A DNA stretch of 64,000 bases from Bacteroidota bacterium (GTDB taxonomy: Bacteria; Bacteroidota; Bacteroidia; Chitinophagales; Chitinophagaceae): the NCBI GenBank assembly GCA_028876495.1, contig JAGWRO010000041.1:62001-126000 (forward strand). The letters run 5' to 3'. Shown piece by piece: positions 46,042-55,454 of this stretch. The notes under the pieces are model-generated. The model made no database searches. It was not told the DNA's origin and saw only the letters and a program-made list of their open reading frames with translations. Position numbers and translations under genes: made by a program. The first letter of the stretch is position 1, and each line of letters starts with the position of its first letter.

Positions 46042-47109
46042 TCAGGAAAAAGAAAAATCAATGGTTCGTTTTTCTTTCTCGCTTTGCATTGCCAATTCTA
46101 AAATACGTATGGTGTTCCTCGCTTGTAAAGGTGTAACGATGAGATCCTCTTTCCCCAAAATTGTATGATAAACATTGAGATAATACGCTGCATAATCACC
46201 CTTTTCACTTTCAATCTTACCAATGAAATGTTGCCCGTTTAGTTCTGTATTGATAGTGCCCCAGATATCAGGTGGTTCTATACCCCAGTTATTTTTTGTC
46301 AAAGATGTAAACCCGGCTTTAAGCGCTTCTTCCTGAACATCCATTCCATATTTTACAAACGACCCATCATTACCCAAAAGGATAAACCGTGGCAAAGGTT
46401 CTCTTACCAGCATGCCTCCTTTTATGGAAGCCTTTATACCCGGATAATGCATGATCACTTCAAAATTATCTATCGCCTTCGCTCCTTTTCTTTGTATGCG
46501 TAAATCGGCACTAACGGCTTCGGGTAGCCCAAATAAAATTTGCACCTGGTCGATAAGGTGCGAGCCCAAATCATATAAAATTCCGGTTCCCGGTGCCTCT
46601 TCTTCCCGCCAGGCATTAGGTCTGAGAAAATTTCTGAAACGATCATAGCGGCTTTCTAGTTCAACAATATCTCCTAAAAATTTATTTTTAATTATTTTTT
46701 GAACCGTATGGAAATCGCTGTCAAAGCGCCTGTCGTGATATACTGACAGAATTAATTTTTTATTTTCTGCCAATGCAATAAGTTCATCCGCCTCTTTTGT
46801 ATTTATGGTAAACGGCTTGTCAACTACTACATGTTTTCCCGCTTGCAAAGCCTGCATTGCCAGTGAATAATGCGAAGTGTTGGGCGTAGTGATAACCACC
46901 AAATCTATGTTTTCATCATTACATATTTCTTCAGATGTAGGTACAATTTCAGCTTTGGGATATTTTGTTTCCGCTACATTAATCTGTTCAGGTTTAGTAG
47001 CCCTGATTTTTACGAGTTCCAAACCCTTCACAGTTGTTAATACAGGCGCATGAAATATTTGCCCGCCCACACCAAATCCAATTAAACCCACCCTGATTAT
47101 TTTTTCCAT
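46042..47109 (-). CDS. Gfo/Idh/MocA-family oxidoreductase
   Basis: 355 residues. NAD(P)-binding VGLIGFGVGGQIFHAPVL at the N-terminus, then VVITTPNTSHYSLAMQALQAGKHVVVDKPFTINTKEADELI (family EKP-like DKP motif) and YDLGSHLIDQVQILFG. The typical substrates are sugars or inositols. I chose ATG 47109 (MEKIIRVGLIG); 12 more codons are open upstream. Eighteen bases before rpiA. Confidence 0.9.
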   Translation of the reverse strand: MEKIIRVGLIGFGVGGQIFHAPVLTTVKGLELVKIRATKPEQINVAETKYPKAEIVPTSEEICNDENIDLVVITTPNTSHYSLAMQALQAGKHVVVDKPFTINTKEADELIALAENKKLILSVYHDRRFDSDFHTVQKIIKNKFLGDIVELESRYDRFRNFLRPNAWREEEAPGTGILYDLGSHLIDQVQILFGLPEAVSADLRIQRKGAKAIDNFEVIMHYPGIKASIKGGMLVREPLPRFILLGNDGSFVKYGMDVQEEALKAGFTSLTKNNWGIEPPDIWGTINTELNGQHFIGKIESEKGDYAAYYLNVYHTILGKEDLIVTPLQARNTIRILELAMQSEKEKRTIDFSFS

Positions 47110-47178
47110 TTTATCGTAATTATAAGAATAGAAGCAGTAAATCAATAAATAAAAGAGATTTTAATTTTTTCAAAATGA

Positions 47179-49362
47179 CTAATTGATAACGCTTATCGTC
47201 ACTGTGGATTTAATATCCCTTGATGATGCACCGGTCATTACTTTATATTTACCGGGCTCAACCACCCACTTTTTGCTTTGCTCATTATAATAAGCAAGAT
47301 TTTTTACGGGGATACTTAATCTTACAGTTACTTCCTTGCCCGCCGGAACCATTACTTTTTTAAATGCCTTTAATTCCTTTTCGGCTCTCTCAACTGCTGA
47401 ACCCAACTTGCCGATATATAATTGAACTGTTTCTTTGCCGTCAATCTTACCGGTGTTTTTAACTTTAGTGGTTACAGTTATTGTCTCATTTAATTTATAA
47501 TCTTTTTTGTCGGTATGTAATGGAGAAAAAGCAAAATTGGTATACGATAAACCATAACCAAAGGGATACAATGGAGTAATATTTTTAGTATCGTACCAAC
47601 GGTAACCTACAAGGATTCCTTCTTTATAAATTGCAGTGAGGCTATCACCGGGAAATGTGTGAAGATAATGTGCAGGTGATTCATGCAGCGCAACAGGAAA
47701 GGTAAAAGGTAATTTACCGGAAGGATTTACTTTACCAGTCAATACATCCGCCAGCGTATGGCCTCCTTCTGAACCATTGAACCATGACCACACAATGGTA
47801 TGATTATCCTTTTTTATTTTATTGATATCATAAGGCGCCCCGCCGATAATTACAACAATGGTATTGGCATTAGCAGCCGTTACTGCATCCACCAACGCCT
47901 GTTCTCCAAATGGAAGACTGAGGTCTTTGCGATCACGTCCTTCACTCTCGTAATCACGGTTACCACCGATAAACACAATGGCAACATCACTGTTTTTGGC
48001 GGTATTAACCGCTTCCTGTATCAGCGCCGGATCAGGCTTATTTACATCCACGTCCTTATCATTTTTATTTTTTTGCCACGGGTTTATTACCCGCGCACGA
48101 TAACCCTGGGCAAACTTAATGTTAACCGTTTTTCCCAAAGCATTTTGCAGACCCTGCAATGGAGTGATTTCGTATTTTGCTTTTACACCGGCGCCAAATC
48201 CGCCCAAATGATTCATGTGTGTTGCGTTATCACCAATCACTGCAATCGTTTTAAGACCTGCTGTTTTTAAAGGCAAAAGATGTTTATCATTCTTTAAAAG
48301 CACTATCGATTCTGATGCAATATCATAAACCGTCTTGCTGTGTGCAGGAGTATTGAGTGATCCTGCAGGAAGGTTTTTGCTTAAAGAAGTTTTGTAAAGA
48401 ACCCACAGTATGCGGTGCACCTTATCATCAATCGTTTTTTCACTTACTTTACCGGCTTTTACCGAATCAAGCAAAGGGTTGGCAAAATAATAATTTTCAT
48501 AAGGCGGCCGCGATCCCATTTCAACATCAAGCCCATTATTAGCTGCGGTTACTGTGCTGTGTGTGCCACCCCAATCAGAAATTACGATTCCTTTAAAACC
48601 CCATTCACCTTTTAATATCGTATTGAGCAGGTAATTATTTTCAGAACAATATTCACCGCGAACTTTATTATAAGCAGCCATGATGGTCCACGCATTGCCT
48701 TTTTCTATCGCAGCTTTAAAGGCAGGAAGATATATTTCGCGGAGGGCCCGTTCGCTCACTTCCACATTTATTCTGCCCCTTTCTGTTTCCTGGTTATTTA
48801 ACGCAAAGTGCTTAACGCAGGCTGCTACATGCTGGCTTTGAATTCCCTCAACTGCGGCTACGGCTAACTGTGAATTTAAAAACGGATCTTCAGAATAATA
48901 TTCGTAAGTGCGCCCGCAAAGTGGCGTGCGTGCAATGTTGAAGGCAGGAGCAAGCAACACATTTTTGCCACGTGCCCGCGCCTCTTCACCAATGGCTATA
49001 CCATACCTGTTAGCTAAAGAAGGATTCCAGGTGGCTGCTATTGCTGAACCATTTGGAAAGAAAGTTGCCGAGTCGGTAGTAAGATTAGCCGGTGCCCATC
49101 CACCTCCTGCCTTCAATTCTTCGCGAATACCCAAAGGTCCGTCATCAGTAGATAATCCCGGAATACCAAGCCGGGCCACGCCACTGGTAGTAAAAATAGA
49201 ATTGGCATGTAGCATGGAAATTTTTTCTTCAAGCGTCATCTTTTTTACCAGTTGATCGATCTTTGCTTCTGTTGCTGCATCATTATTTTGTGCAGAAGCA
49301 TTTGCAAACGACATGACTGTTAAAGTGCATGTGAGAATAATTCGCGGAAAATTAATTTTCAT
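47179..49362 (-). CDS. Secreted glycoside hydrolase family 3
   Basis: 727 residues with a signal peptide ending ANASAQ (about 25). GH3 N-domain with STDDGPLGIRE, KHFALNNQETERGRINVEVSERALREIY and the nucleophile D263 in IVISDWGG; the C-domain has VFIGGNRDYESEGRDRKDLSLPFGEQALV and then an Fn3-like end (KVMVPAGKEVTVRLSIPVK). Probably a beta-glucosidase or beta-xylosidase acting outside the cell. First gene of the operon with Gfo/Idh, rpiA, TIM barrel and GH31. Confidence 0.93.
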   Translation of the reverse strand: MKINFPRIILTCTLTVMSFANASAQNNDAATEAKIDQLVKKMTLEEKISMLHANSIFTTSGVARLGIPGLSTDDGPLGIREELKAGGGWAPANLTTDSATFFPNGSAIAATWNPSLANRYGIAIGEEARARGKNVLLAPAFNIARTPLCGRTYEYYSEDPFLNSQLAVAAVEGIQSQHVAACVKHFALNNQETERGRINVEVSERALREIYLPAFKAAIEKGNAWTIMAAYNKVRGEYCSENNYLLNTILKGEWGFKGIVISDWGGTHSTVTAANNGLDVEMGSRPPYENYYFANPLLDSVKAGKVSEKTIDDKVHRILWVLYKTSLSKNLPAGSLNTPAHSKTVYDIASESIVLLKNDKHLLPLKTAGLKTIAVIGDNATHMNHLGGFGAGVKAKYEITPLQGLQNALGKTVNIKFAQGYRARVINPWQKNKNDKDVDVNKPDPALIQEAVNTAKNSDVAIVFIGGNRDYESEGRDRKDLSLPFGEQALVDAVTAANANTIVVIIGGAPYDINKIKKDNHTIVWSWFNGSEGGHTLADVLTGKVNPSGKLPFTFPVALHESPAHYLHTFPGDSLTAIYKEGILVGYRWYDTKNITPLYPFGYGLSYTNFAFSPLHTDKKDYKLNETITVTTKVKNTGKIDGKETVQLYIGKLGSAVERAEKELKAFKKVMVPAGKEVTVRLSIPVKNLAYYNEQSKKWVVEPGKYKVMTGASSRDIKSTVTISVIN

Positions 49363-49867
49363 GTAAGTGTGAGTTTATAGTAATTGGTTTTTTGTAAATG
49401 TTAAGGGTTGATTCGCTTTAATTTTTTCATCAAAATTTGTGCAGCTCATTTATTTCGAATGATGCAAAATTTATTTTACAGGCAATTTATAATGAAGAAT
49501 AAATGATCAAGCTACACTTCCCAATAAAATTTACAAGGTATTAAAATAATGGTTTCATTAGTAAAAATAAATGTGAGTGGTTTGCGGATTAAGTCTGCGT
49601 TGTTTAAATACAAACTGCTTATCAAAATAAAAATCGGCAAAAAATGTTGTTTTACTGGTGGTGATGTTTTTTGAAAACAAAGTAACCTGCTATAATTTTT
49701 TTAAAGATTGGATTGTACAAGCTGCCTGGCTGCAGACAAGTACGAAATGTATTATTGCAAATAGGTTATAATGAATAGTCATTTTTTTTGTACTATTACA
49801 TCTTATTAAAACATAAATACAAACGTTAGTCAAAAAGCAAAATCATCTCCTTATTTGAAAAAGTACT
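49363..49867. other. Gap between GH3 and the PLD/FRG island
   Basis: 505 AT-rich bases. A 41-codon ORF at 49549-49674 (starting MVSLVKINVSGL) is open but has no support beyond an ATG. The left part should hold the GH3 operon promoter; I see no clear TAnnTTTG. No repeats or RNA recognised. Confidence 0.4.
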
Positions 49868-50605
49868 ATGACTGAATCCGAAATACTAGTAAAATTAAAA
49901 GCTTTAAAAACTCAAGTTAATAGTCCGACAGGTGTTTTATCAGGCGTTCATGTTGATGACTATGAAAAATACATCGCAAGTTTTGAAAAATACTTCAAGG
50001 AATTGGTTGACATAAACCCAGAGCTATATGGTGACTTTACTCCTAATAAGTATATCCCCTATATGGCGAATGATGAATATATAGGACTGTATTGCTTGAC
50101 GCCTTTAAATAATAACATACAATATTTGCTTGACATTGCACCAGATATAACAGCAATTAAACCCTCCGATTTTAAAATAACAACAGAAGGTATTTTTTTC
50201 TCAGGTCAATATTTTGACGCATTTGTAAAAGTTTCCGAAATTCTTAAATCAGCAACTAAAGAAATCATATTAATTGATGGATATATCAATGATCAGTTTA
50301 TCGATATTTTCACAGTTGCCAATACAGGAGTTCAAATCAAAATCCTCACGAAATCAAAATCTAATACAGCTGCTGTAAAACTTAAAATTACCTCATTTAA
50401 TAAACAGTTCAATTCACAAGGCATAAATTTAGAGATTAGAGAAAATGAAGACTTTCATGACCGTTTCCTTATTTTAGACCAAAACCAGTTTTTTCATTTT
50501 GGTGCATCCCTTAAAGACTTAGGAAACAAAGGATTTATGTTCTCCAGAATTGAAGAGCCATTTGTGCAAAAATCTTTATTGACAGAGTTTAATACAAAAT
50601 GGTGA
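49868..50605 (+). CDS. PLD-like phosphodiesterase-domain protein
   Basis: 245 residues, no signal or membrane helix. The N-terminal half is helical and unrecognised; the C-terminal half is PLD-like: AFVKVSEILKSATKEIILIDGYINDQFIDIF, VQIKILTKSKS, FHDRFLILDQNQFFHFGASLKDLGNKGF. The motif is H-D-R-F (197-200), a variant of HKD with one copy, as seen in several defence and toxin PLD proteins. Codon use is AT-richer than the neighbours. It precedes an FRG-domain gene by 137 bases. Confidence 0.75.
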   Translation: MTESEILVKLKALKTQVNSPTGVLSGVHVDDYEKYIASFEKYFKELVDINPELYGDFTPNKYIPYMANDEYIGLYCLTPLNNNIQYLLDIAPDITAIKPSDFKITTEGIFFSGQYFDAFVKVSEILKSATKEIILIDGYINDQFIDIFTVANTGVQIKILTKSKSNTAAVKLKITSFNKQFNSQGINLEIRENEDFHDRFLILDQNQFFHFGASLKDLGNKGFMFSRIEEPFVQKSLLTEFNTKW

Positions 50606-50742
50606 TTGGGCGCACTTCTGCTAAATGGAGACTTGCTAAAAGAAGTGCTGACGTGCATTTCATCGACTTTAGTTCTTTGGTCATCTTGGGTTTGGGCAGA
50701 AGGAATTCTATCAACTTTTGTTGTTGTCTTCATCAGTAAATT

Positions 50743-51702
50743 ATGAATCATTGTAGCATGGAAGTAGTAAAAGAAATCTATTTAAATACATGGGAAGAGT
50801 ACGTTGAGCTTTTTAAAAACTTCAATTCAGATAAAAAGGAATATATCTTTAGAGGGCAATCAAATGCTGTTGATAGAACTAAGAAATTCCAAAAATGGGA
50901 ATTAATATCTTCGTTTAATAGAAATCACTTTAAGCTTGAAAATTATTCATTTCACGATTATTTGTCTCAACATTTTGATTCAGGCTTATTCAAAATGTAT
51001 TATGGTAAGTATGAGTATGAGAAAATTGATTTTTTAACTGAAATTTCTTTGTTAGAAAAGTGTTACTTCTTTCAACATTATGGGATTGAAACCTGCTTTA
51101 TTGATTTTACATTCGATCCATTAATAGCTTTATATTTTTCGCTAGCTTCTGTTCAAGGTACAAGCGGAGGAAAATTTGATTTGGATGGAAATCCTCTATT
51201 TTATTCTGAGGAAACTGATCGTGATTTTGTTAGTATTTACCAAATTGATGTATCTAACCTTTTATCAATTATTGGCATCAAAGAAATAAAACCTGAAACC
51301 TTTAGTATATTAAATTTAGATGACTATCTAATTTACCCAACCAGGTATTCGTCGATGAGTGCTAATGTAGGCTTGGATTTAGAACCGAAATCTACAAAAG
51401 CAAATAACTACAATTTAGCTCAACAAAAGGGATGTTTCCTATATTATGACAACGAAGACTTTCAGGATTCGTTTGAAAAGTTTTTAAAATTATTTGTTTT
51501 AGATCGTGATATAAAACTCAGTTCAAGTATTATAAAAGTATACAACATCAATTATAATTCTTTGTTCAAAAAAATGCGAAGCCGAAATCATAGTCATATT
51601 CCCTTATTTCGGTTCTTGAGAGAAAAAGAATTAACAGGACAATATTTATTCAACGATATTCAAGGCCTTAAGTTTGACTTCAATTTTTTTCACAATCAGT
51701 AA
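50743..51702 (+). CDS. FRG-domain protein
   Basis: 319 residues. The FRG domain is clear: IFRGQSN (35-41), then FFQHYGIETCFIDFTFDPLIALYFSLASVQ. A long C-terminal part (QQKGCFLYYDNEDFQDSFEKFLKLFVL and beyond) follows. FRG proteins occur in abortive-infection and other defence loci; the mechanism is not established in general. The start could also be the ATG at 50758 (MEVVKEIYLNTWEEYVELF). Same direction as the PLD-like gene. Confidence 0.85.
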   Translation: MNHCSMEVVKEIYLNTWEEYVELFKNFNSDKKEYIFRGQSNAVDRTKKFQKWELISSFNRNHFKLENYSFHDYLSQHFDSGLFKMYYGKYEYEKIDFLTEISLLEKCYFFQHYGIETCFIDFTFDPLIALYFSLASVQGTSGGKFDLDGNPLFYSEETDRDFVSIYQIDVSNLLSIIGIKEIKPETFSILNLDDYLIYPTRYSSMSANVGLDLEPKSTKANNYNLAQQKGCFLYYDNEDFQDSFEKFLKLFVLDRDIKLSSSIIKVYNINYNSLFKKMRSRNHSHIPLFRFLREKELTGQYLFNDIQGLKFDFNFFHNQ

Positions 51703-51943
51703 AGATTCTGCGACCAAAAAAGCGGCTTGCTACTATGCTTGCTGATCTAAAAATCTGCATATTTTGTAATGCTATCAGCAACGGTTCTGGCTCGACATAC
51801 AATTTTCAGCTTTAGTTCATAACTTCAACAATATATTTTCAAATGGGTATTTTTACCGGACAGAATATTCAATGAATTCCCTTCCTACGTAAATACTCAA
51901 ACGTTTAGCAAACATTCCAAAAAGACACAACCCAATTTATTTT
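51703..51943. other. Gap after the FRG gene with a hairpin
   Basis: 241 bases without a gene. An 8-bp inverted pair ttgctgat (51739-51746) and atcagcaa (51774-51781) with a 27-base loop stands just past the FRG gene. Its composition (gcggcttgctactatg...) is unlike the surrounding AT-rich spacers, as is the 137-base spacer between PLD and FRG genes. Confidence 0.4.
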
Positions 51944-52795
51944 ATGAAAGAAATAATTTTAAATGATGGCAATAAGATTCCTACAGTAGGTTTTGGAACC
52001 TACAAGTCAACTGAGCAAGAGGGAGTTCAATCTATTATAAATGCTTTGGCCAATGGTTATCGGTTGATTGACACTGCAGCTAAATATGAAAATGAAGAGG
52101 CGGTAGGAAAAGGGATAAAGGCAAGTGGTATTTCCAGGGAAGAAATTGTAGTTACCACCAAATTATGGAGAGAAAATTTAGGTTACGAACCTGCTAAAAC
52201 AGCTTTTGAAGAATCTCTCAACAAACTGGGATTGGACTATATTGATCTATACCTGGTGCACTGGCCAGCCAATGCAAGGAATTATAAAAACTGGCAGAAA
52301 ACCAATGCCGAAACCTGGCGTGCCATGGAAGAATTACAAGACGAAGGAAAGATTAAATCTATTGGTGTAAGCAACTTTTGGCAAGAACATTTGGAGGCGC
52401 TTTTTGAGACAGCAAAGGTAATTCCTGCCGTTAATCAAATTGAGTTCCATCCGGGTTACTGGCAACCGGAATTAACCGGCTATTGTAAAAAGCAAGGTAT
52501 TGTAGTTGAGTCGTGGTCGCCTTTGGCAAGAGGTAAAGTATTTGGGAATGAGGTTTTAGAAAGAATAGCTAATGCGCATAACAAATCGGTTTCTCAAATT
52601 TGCCTGCGCTGGGCAATTCAGCACGATGTGATTGTGATTCCGAAATCGAACACGCCAAAAAGAATTGAAGAAAATATCAACCTGTTCGATTTTGAGTTGA
52701 CAGAAGAAGAAATGAAACAAATCAATGATCTTCCCGAGATGGGTTTCAGCGGAGAATTACCTAATATCTGGCCAGACAGGATTTTAAATAATTGA
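51944..52795 (+). CDS. Aldo/keto reductase
   Basis: 283 residues, NADPH-dependent TIM barrel. IPTVGFGTYKS, GYRLIDTAAKYENEEAVGKGIK (catalytic Asp and Tyr), VVTTKLWRENLGY, DYIDLYLVHWP, SIGVSNFWQEHLEALF and VIPKSNTPKRIEENINLFDF are all in place. It looks like the 2,5-diketo-D-gluconate reductase group; the substrate is uncertain. Single gene. Confidence 0.93.
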   Translation: MKEIILNDGNKIPTVGFGTYKSTEQEGVQSIINALANGYRLIDTAAKYENEEAVGKGIKASGISREEIVVTTKLWRENLGYEPAKTAFEESLNKLGLDYIDLYLVHWPANARNYKNWQKTNAETWRAMEELQDEGKIKSIGVSNFWQEHLEALFETAKVIPAVNQIEFHPGYWQPELTGYCKKQGIVVESWSPLARGKVFGNEVLERIANAHNKSVSQICLRWAIQHDVIVIPKSNTPKRIEENINLFDFELTEEEMKQINDLPEMGFSGELPNIWPDRILNN

Positions 52796-53060
52796 ATGAA
52801 ATCGAACTTTGGTCCCGGAAGGTTTTTAAAGCATTTTATATTCCACAGTAAACAAACAATTAAAAGAGATTTTAATTTTGCTCTCCGATGCATCTGTGAA
52901 CAAACACGCTTTTATCTTTTATTATCCCATCAATCTTTCCTGCGCCAAAAAAATATTTTTCATTGTGTCATTAAAACACACAGAATTAGAAATATCTGCT
53001 TTATCTTTAAACCTTGTAATTGCCGCAAGGTATTATTCTACAACTTAAACGATTGATGGT

Positions 53061-54692
53061 ATGAAAAAAATTTTAGCCCCTTTAATTATTGTTATGTTAT
53101 TAAGCCAGGGCGTTTTAGCACAGTTGAACAATGTAAACGGTCCTACAGTAAAAACTAAAAACGGAATGCTTGAAGGAACCTATGTATCCGGAATTGAAGA
53201 ATTCAAAGGCGTTCCTTATGCAGCGCCCCCTGTTGGGAAATTTCGCTGGAGAGAACCACAACCCGTAAAAAACTGGACGGGTGTTCGTAAAGCAAAAAAA
53301 TTCGGTCCCCGTGCCATGCAATTACCTGTGTTTGGCGACATGGATTTTCGTTCAAACGGAATGAGCGAAGACTGTTTGTACCTGAATGTATGGACACCTG
53401 CAAAATCAGCTACTGCCAAACTTCCGGTATTGGTATATTTTTACGGCGGCGGCTTTATTGCCGGTGATGGTTCTGAACCGCGTTATGATGGTGAAGCCAT
53501 GTCGCGCCGGGGCATTGTGGCTATTACTGTAAATTACAGGTTAGGTGTATTTGGTTTTTTCTCCTATCCTGAACTTACTAAAAAATCACCACACCATGCA
53601 TCAGGAAATTATGGTTTGCTCGATGAGGCGGCTGCCATTAAATGGGTTAAAGAAAATATAGCAGCTTTTGGCGGAGATCCCAATAAAATTACAATCGGCG
53701 GAGAATCAGCCGGTTCTTTTTCTGTAAGTGCACAGATGGCTTCGCCTTTATCAAGGAATTTGATAGCTGGCGCCATCGGCGAAAGCGGATCGTTGCTTGG
53801 CCTTACGCCTACAGCTAGTTTGAAAGAAGCAGAAGATGCAGGAGAAAAATTTGCAAAAGGTATCAATAAGAATTCGTTGGACGCTTTGCGCGATATGCCT
53901 GCTGAAGATTTATTAAATGCCACTTCTAAACTCGGTTACGGAAGTTTCCCTGTGGATGTGGATGGTTATTTCTTCCCTCAGTCGCCGCTTAAAATTTTCC
54001 AAGAAGGCAAGCAGGCTCATGTGCCTTTGTTGGTCGGATGGAATTCTGGTGAAATGAATTATCGCATGTTATTGCGTGCTGATGCGCCGACTGTAGAAAA
54101 TTTCACCAACGCGGTTAAAAAAATATATGGTGACAAGGCAGACGAAGCCTTAAAAGTTTATCACGCTTCAAACGATGCTGAAGTGATACCCGTGGCTACT
54201 GCGCTTGCAAGTGATTTGTTTATTGCCTACAGCACCTGGAAGTGGAGTGATGCAGCCAGCAAAACCGGTACTAAACCCGTTTATCGTTATTTCTTTGCAA
54301 GACCACGTCCTCAAATGCGGCCTGAAATGGGCAATGCGCAGGCAGGGCTTGCAGGCGGCATAATAAAAGACAGCAGTGCCAAAAAAACACCACCTCCGCC
54401 ACCTGCTACCGGGGCGGTTCATTCAGCAGAGATAGAATATGCATTGGGTAATCTTCCTACCAACAGGGTTTATGACTGGCAGCCAGATGATTATGAAGTT
54501 TCTACTATCATGCAGATGTTCTTTGCCAATTTTATTAAAACGGGAAATCCAAACGGTTTAGGTGTTCCTCATTGGCCGGCAGTAGACAATAAGACTGGTG
54601 TTGAAGTAATGCACATAAATGTAAATACAAAGGCCGAAGCTGAAACGCATCACGACAGGTATTTGTTCATGAACCAACAAGCTAAAGAATAA
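53061..54692 (+). CDS. Secreted type-B carboxylesterase
   Basis: 543 residues. Signal peptide ending VLAQ (about 21). Alpha/beta hydrolase with FKGVPYAAPPVGKFRWREPQP, SEDCLYLNVWTP, VLVYFYGGGFIAGDGS (oxyanion hole), ITIGGESAGSFSVS (nucleophile Ser), and the late ALGNLPTNRVY end. A catalytic His is likely near VHSAEIEYALG. Probably cleaves an ester of a plant-derived or other carbon source. Single gene, closed by a strong hairpin. Confidence 0.92.
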   Translation: MKKILAPLIIVMLLSQGVLAQLNNVNGPTVKTKNGMLEGTYVSGIEEFKGVPYAAPPVGKFRWREPQPVKNWTGVRKAKKFGPRAMQLPVFGDMDFRSNGMSEDCLYLNVWTPAKSATAKLPVLVYFYGGGFIAGDGSEPRYDGEAMSRRGIVAITVNYRLGVFGFFSYPELTKKSPHHASGNYGLLDEAAAIKWVKENIAAFGGDPNKITIGGESAGSFSVSAQMASPLSRNLIAGAIGESGSLLGLTPTASLKEAEDAGEKFAKGINKNSLDALRDMPAEDLLNATSKLGYGSFPVDVDGYFFPQSPLKIFQEGKQAHVPLLVGWNSGEMNYRMLLRADAPTVENFTNAVKKIYGDKADEALKVYHASNDAEVIPVATALASDLFIAYSTWKWSDAASKTGTKPVYRYFFARPRPQMRPEMGNAQAGLAGGIIKDSSAKKTPPPPPATGAVHSAEIEYALGNLPTNRVYDWQPDDYEVSTIMQMFFANFIKTGNPNGLGVPHWPAVDNKTGVEVMHINVNTKAEAETHHDRYLFMNQQAKE

Positions 54693-54724
54693 AATAAATT
54701 TTATTTGAATTGCTTTATGCATAT

Positions 54725-54760
54725 AAAAATTCCATGGCTTTTAAACGCCATGGAATTTTT
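54725..54760. terminator. Strong terminator behind the carboxylesterase
   Basis: Perfect 14-bp arms aaaaattccatggc and gccatggaattttt with an 8-base loop, followed by more T. It would act on both strands. Confidence 0.8.
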
Positions 54761-55062
54761 ATTTTTCTTAACGAAATGTTTTCATTTCAATATATTTTTT
54801 GCATCCTGAAAGGTCAATTTCTTTATGAAACTAAACTATACTTAAAGCTTAAAATTAAATGCCTGCCTAACTTTTGGGCGCTTTAATATACCCTTTTCCA
54901 GACCTTTCGGTTTTAGGCTAAATAAATCTTAAAAAAACCAAAACTTTCTGTAAACCCAATATAAACAGGCTGTTTTAAATACTAAAAAATTTTCTAAAAA
55001 CGGTAAAAATCAATACGGTACGCTCTTTGCATTTATTATATAAATACAAATTGTTTTGTACT
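54761..55062. other. Gap before the response regulator
   Basis: About 300 AT-rich bases. It holds the upstream region of the response regulator gene; ctctttg at 55022-55028 is only a partial match to TAnnTTTG. No gene or RNA seen. Confidence 0.35.
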
Positions 55063-55413
55063 ATGAAGAAGATACTTATTACTGACGATGACCAAGGGAT
55101 ACTGGATATTTTTAAAATAATATTAGAACAGGCAGGTTATGAAGTCCAGGTATATGGGGATGCAAGTTTTATTCTTGAAAATAAGTATACTTCGCCGGAT
55201 CTGTTTTTTCTTGACAGGAAATTAAGTGGGCAGGATGGATTAAAAATATGCAAATTTTTAAAAAGCCAAAATTCTACAAAAGATATTCCGGTAATCATTA
55301 TTTCTGCAACACAGGGGATAGAAAAGTTAGCAGAGGAAGCCGGGGCAGATGATTTTATTGAAAAGCCCTTCGAGATAAAAGATTTACTGAGTGTAATTGA
55401 AAAATGGATATAA
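55063..55413 (+). CDS. Single-domain response regulator
   Basis: 116 residues, CheY-like receiver only, with no output domain. ILITDDDQG (acidic pair), FFLDRKLSGQDG (phosphoacceptor Asp), VIIISAT and IEKPFEIKDLL (conserved Lys) are present. I chose ATG 55063 (MKKILITDDDQG); 12 more codons are open. The partner kinase is not adjacent, although a PAS kinase lies at 58822. Confidence 0.9.
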   Translation: MKKILITDDDQGILDIFKIILEQAGYEVQVYGDASFILENKYTSPDLFFLDRKLSGQDGLKICKFLKSQNSTKDIPVIIISATQGIEKLAEEAGADDFIEKPFEIKDLLSVIEKWI

Positions 55414-55454
55414 AAAGAGTATCGAAAACCATCTGCAAAAGATTTGTTTGATTA

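Noticed and set aside
47800-48270. 156-codon plus-strand frame opposite the GH3 gene
   Set aside because: Antisense shadow; the minus strand encodes conserved GH3 blocks throughout.
50606-51943. Integron-like attC sites around the PLD and FRG genes
   Set aside because: A hairpin exists but I find no convincing RYYYAAC/GTTRRRY pairs and no integrase.
52796-53056. 86-codon frame starting next to the aldo/keto reductase stop
   Set aside because: Composition (many Phe, His, Cys, Lys) and lack of any motif look like chance; the region is the upstream part of the esterase gene.
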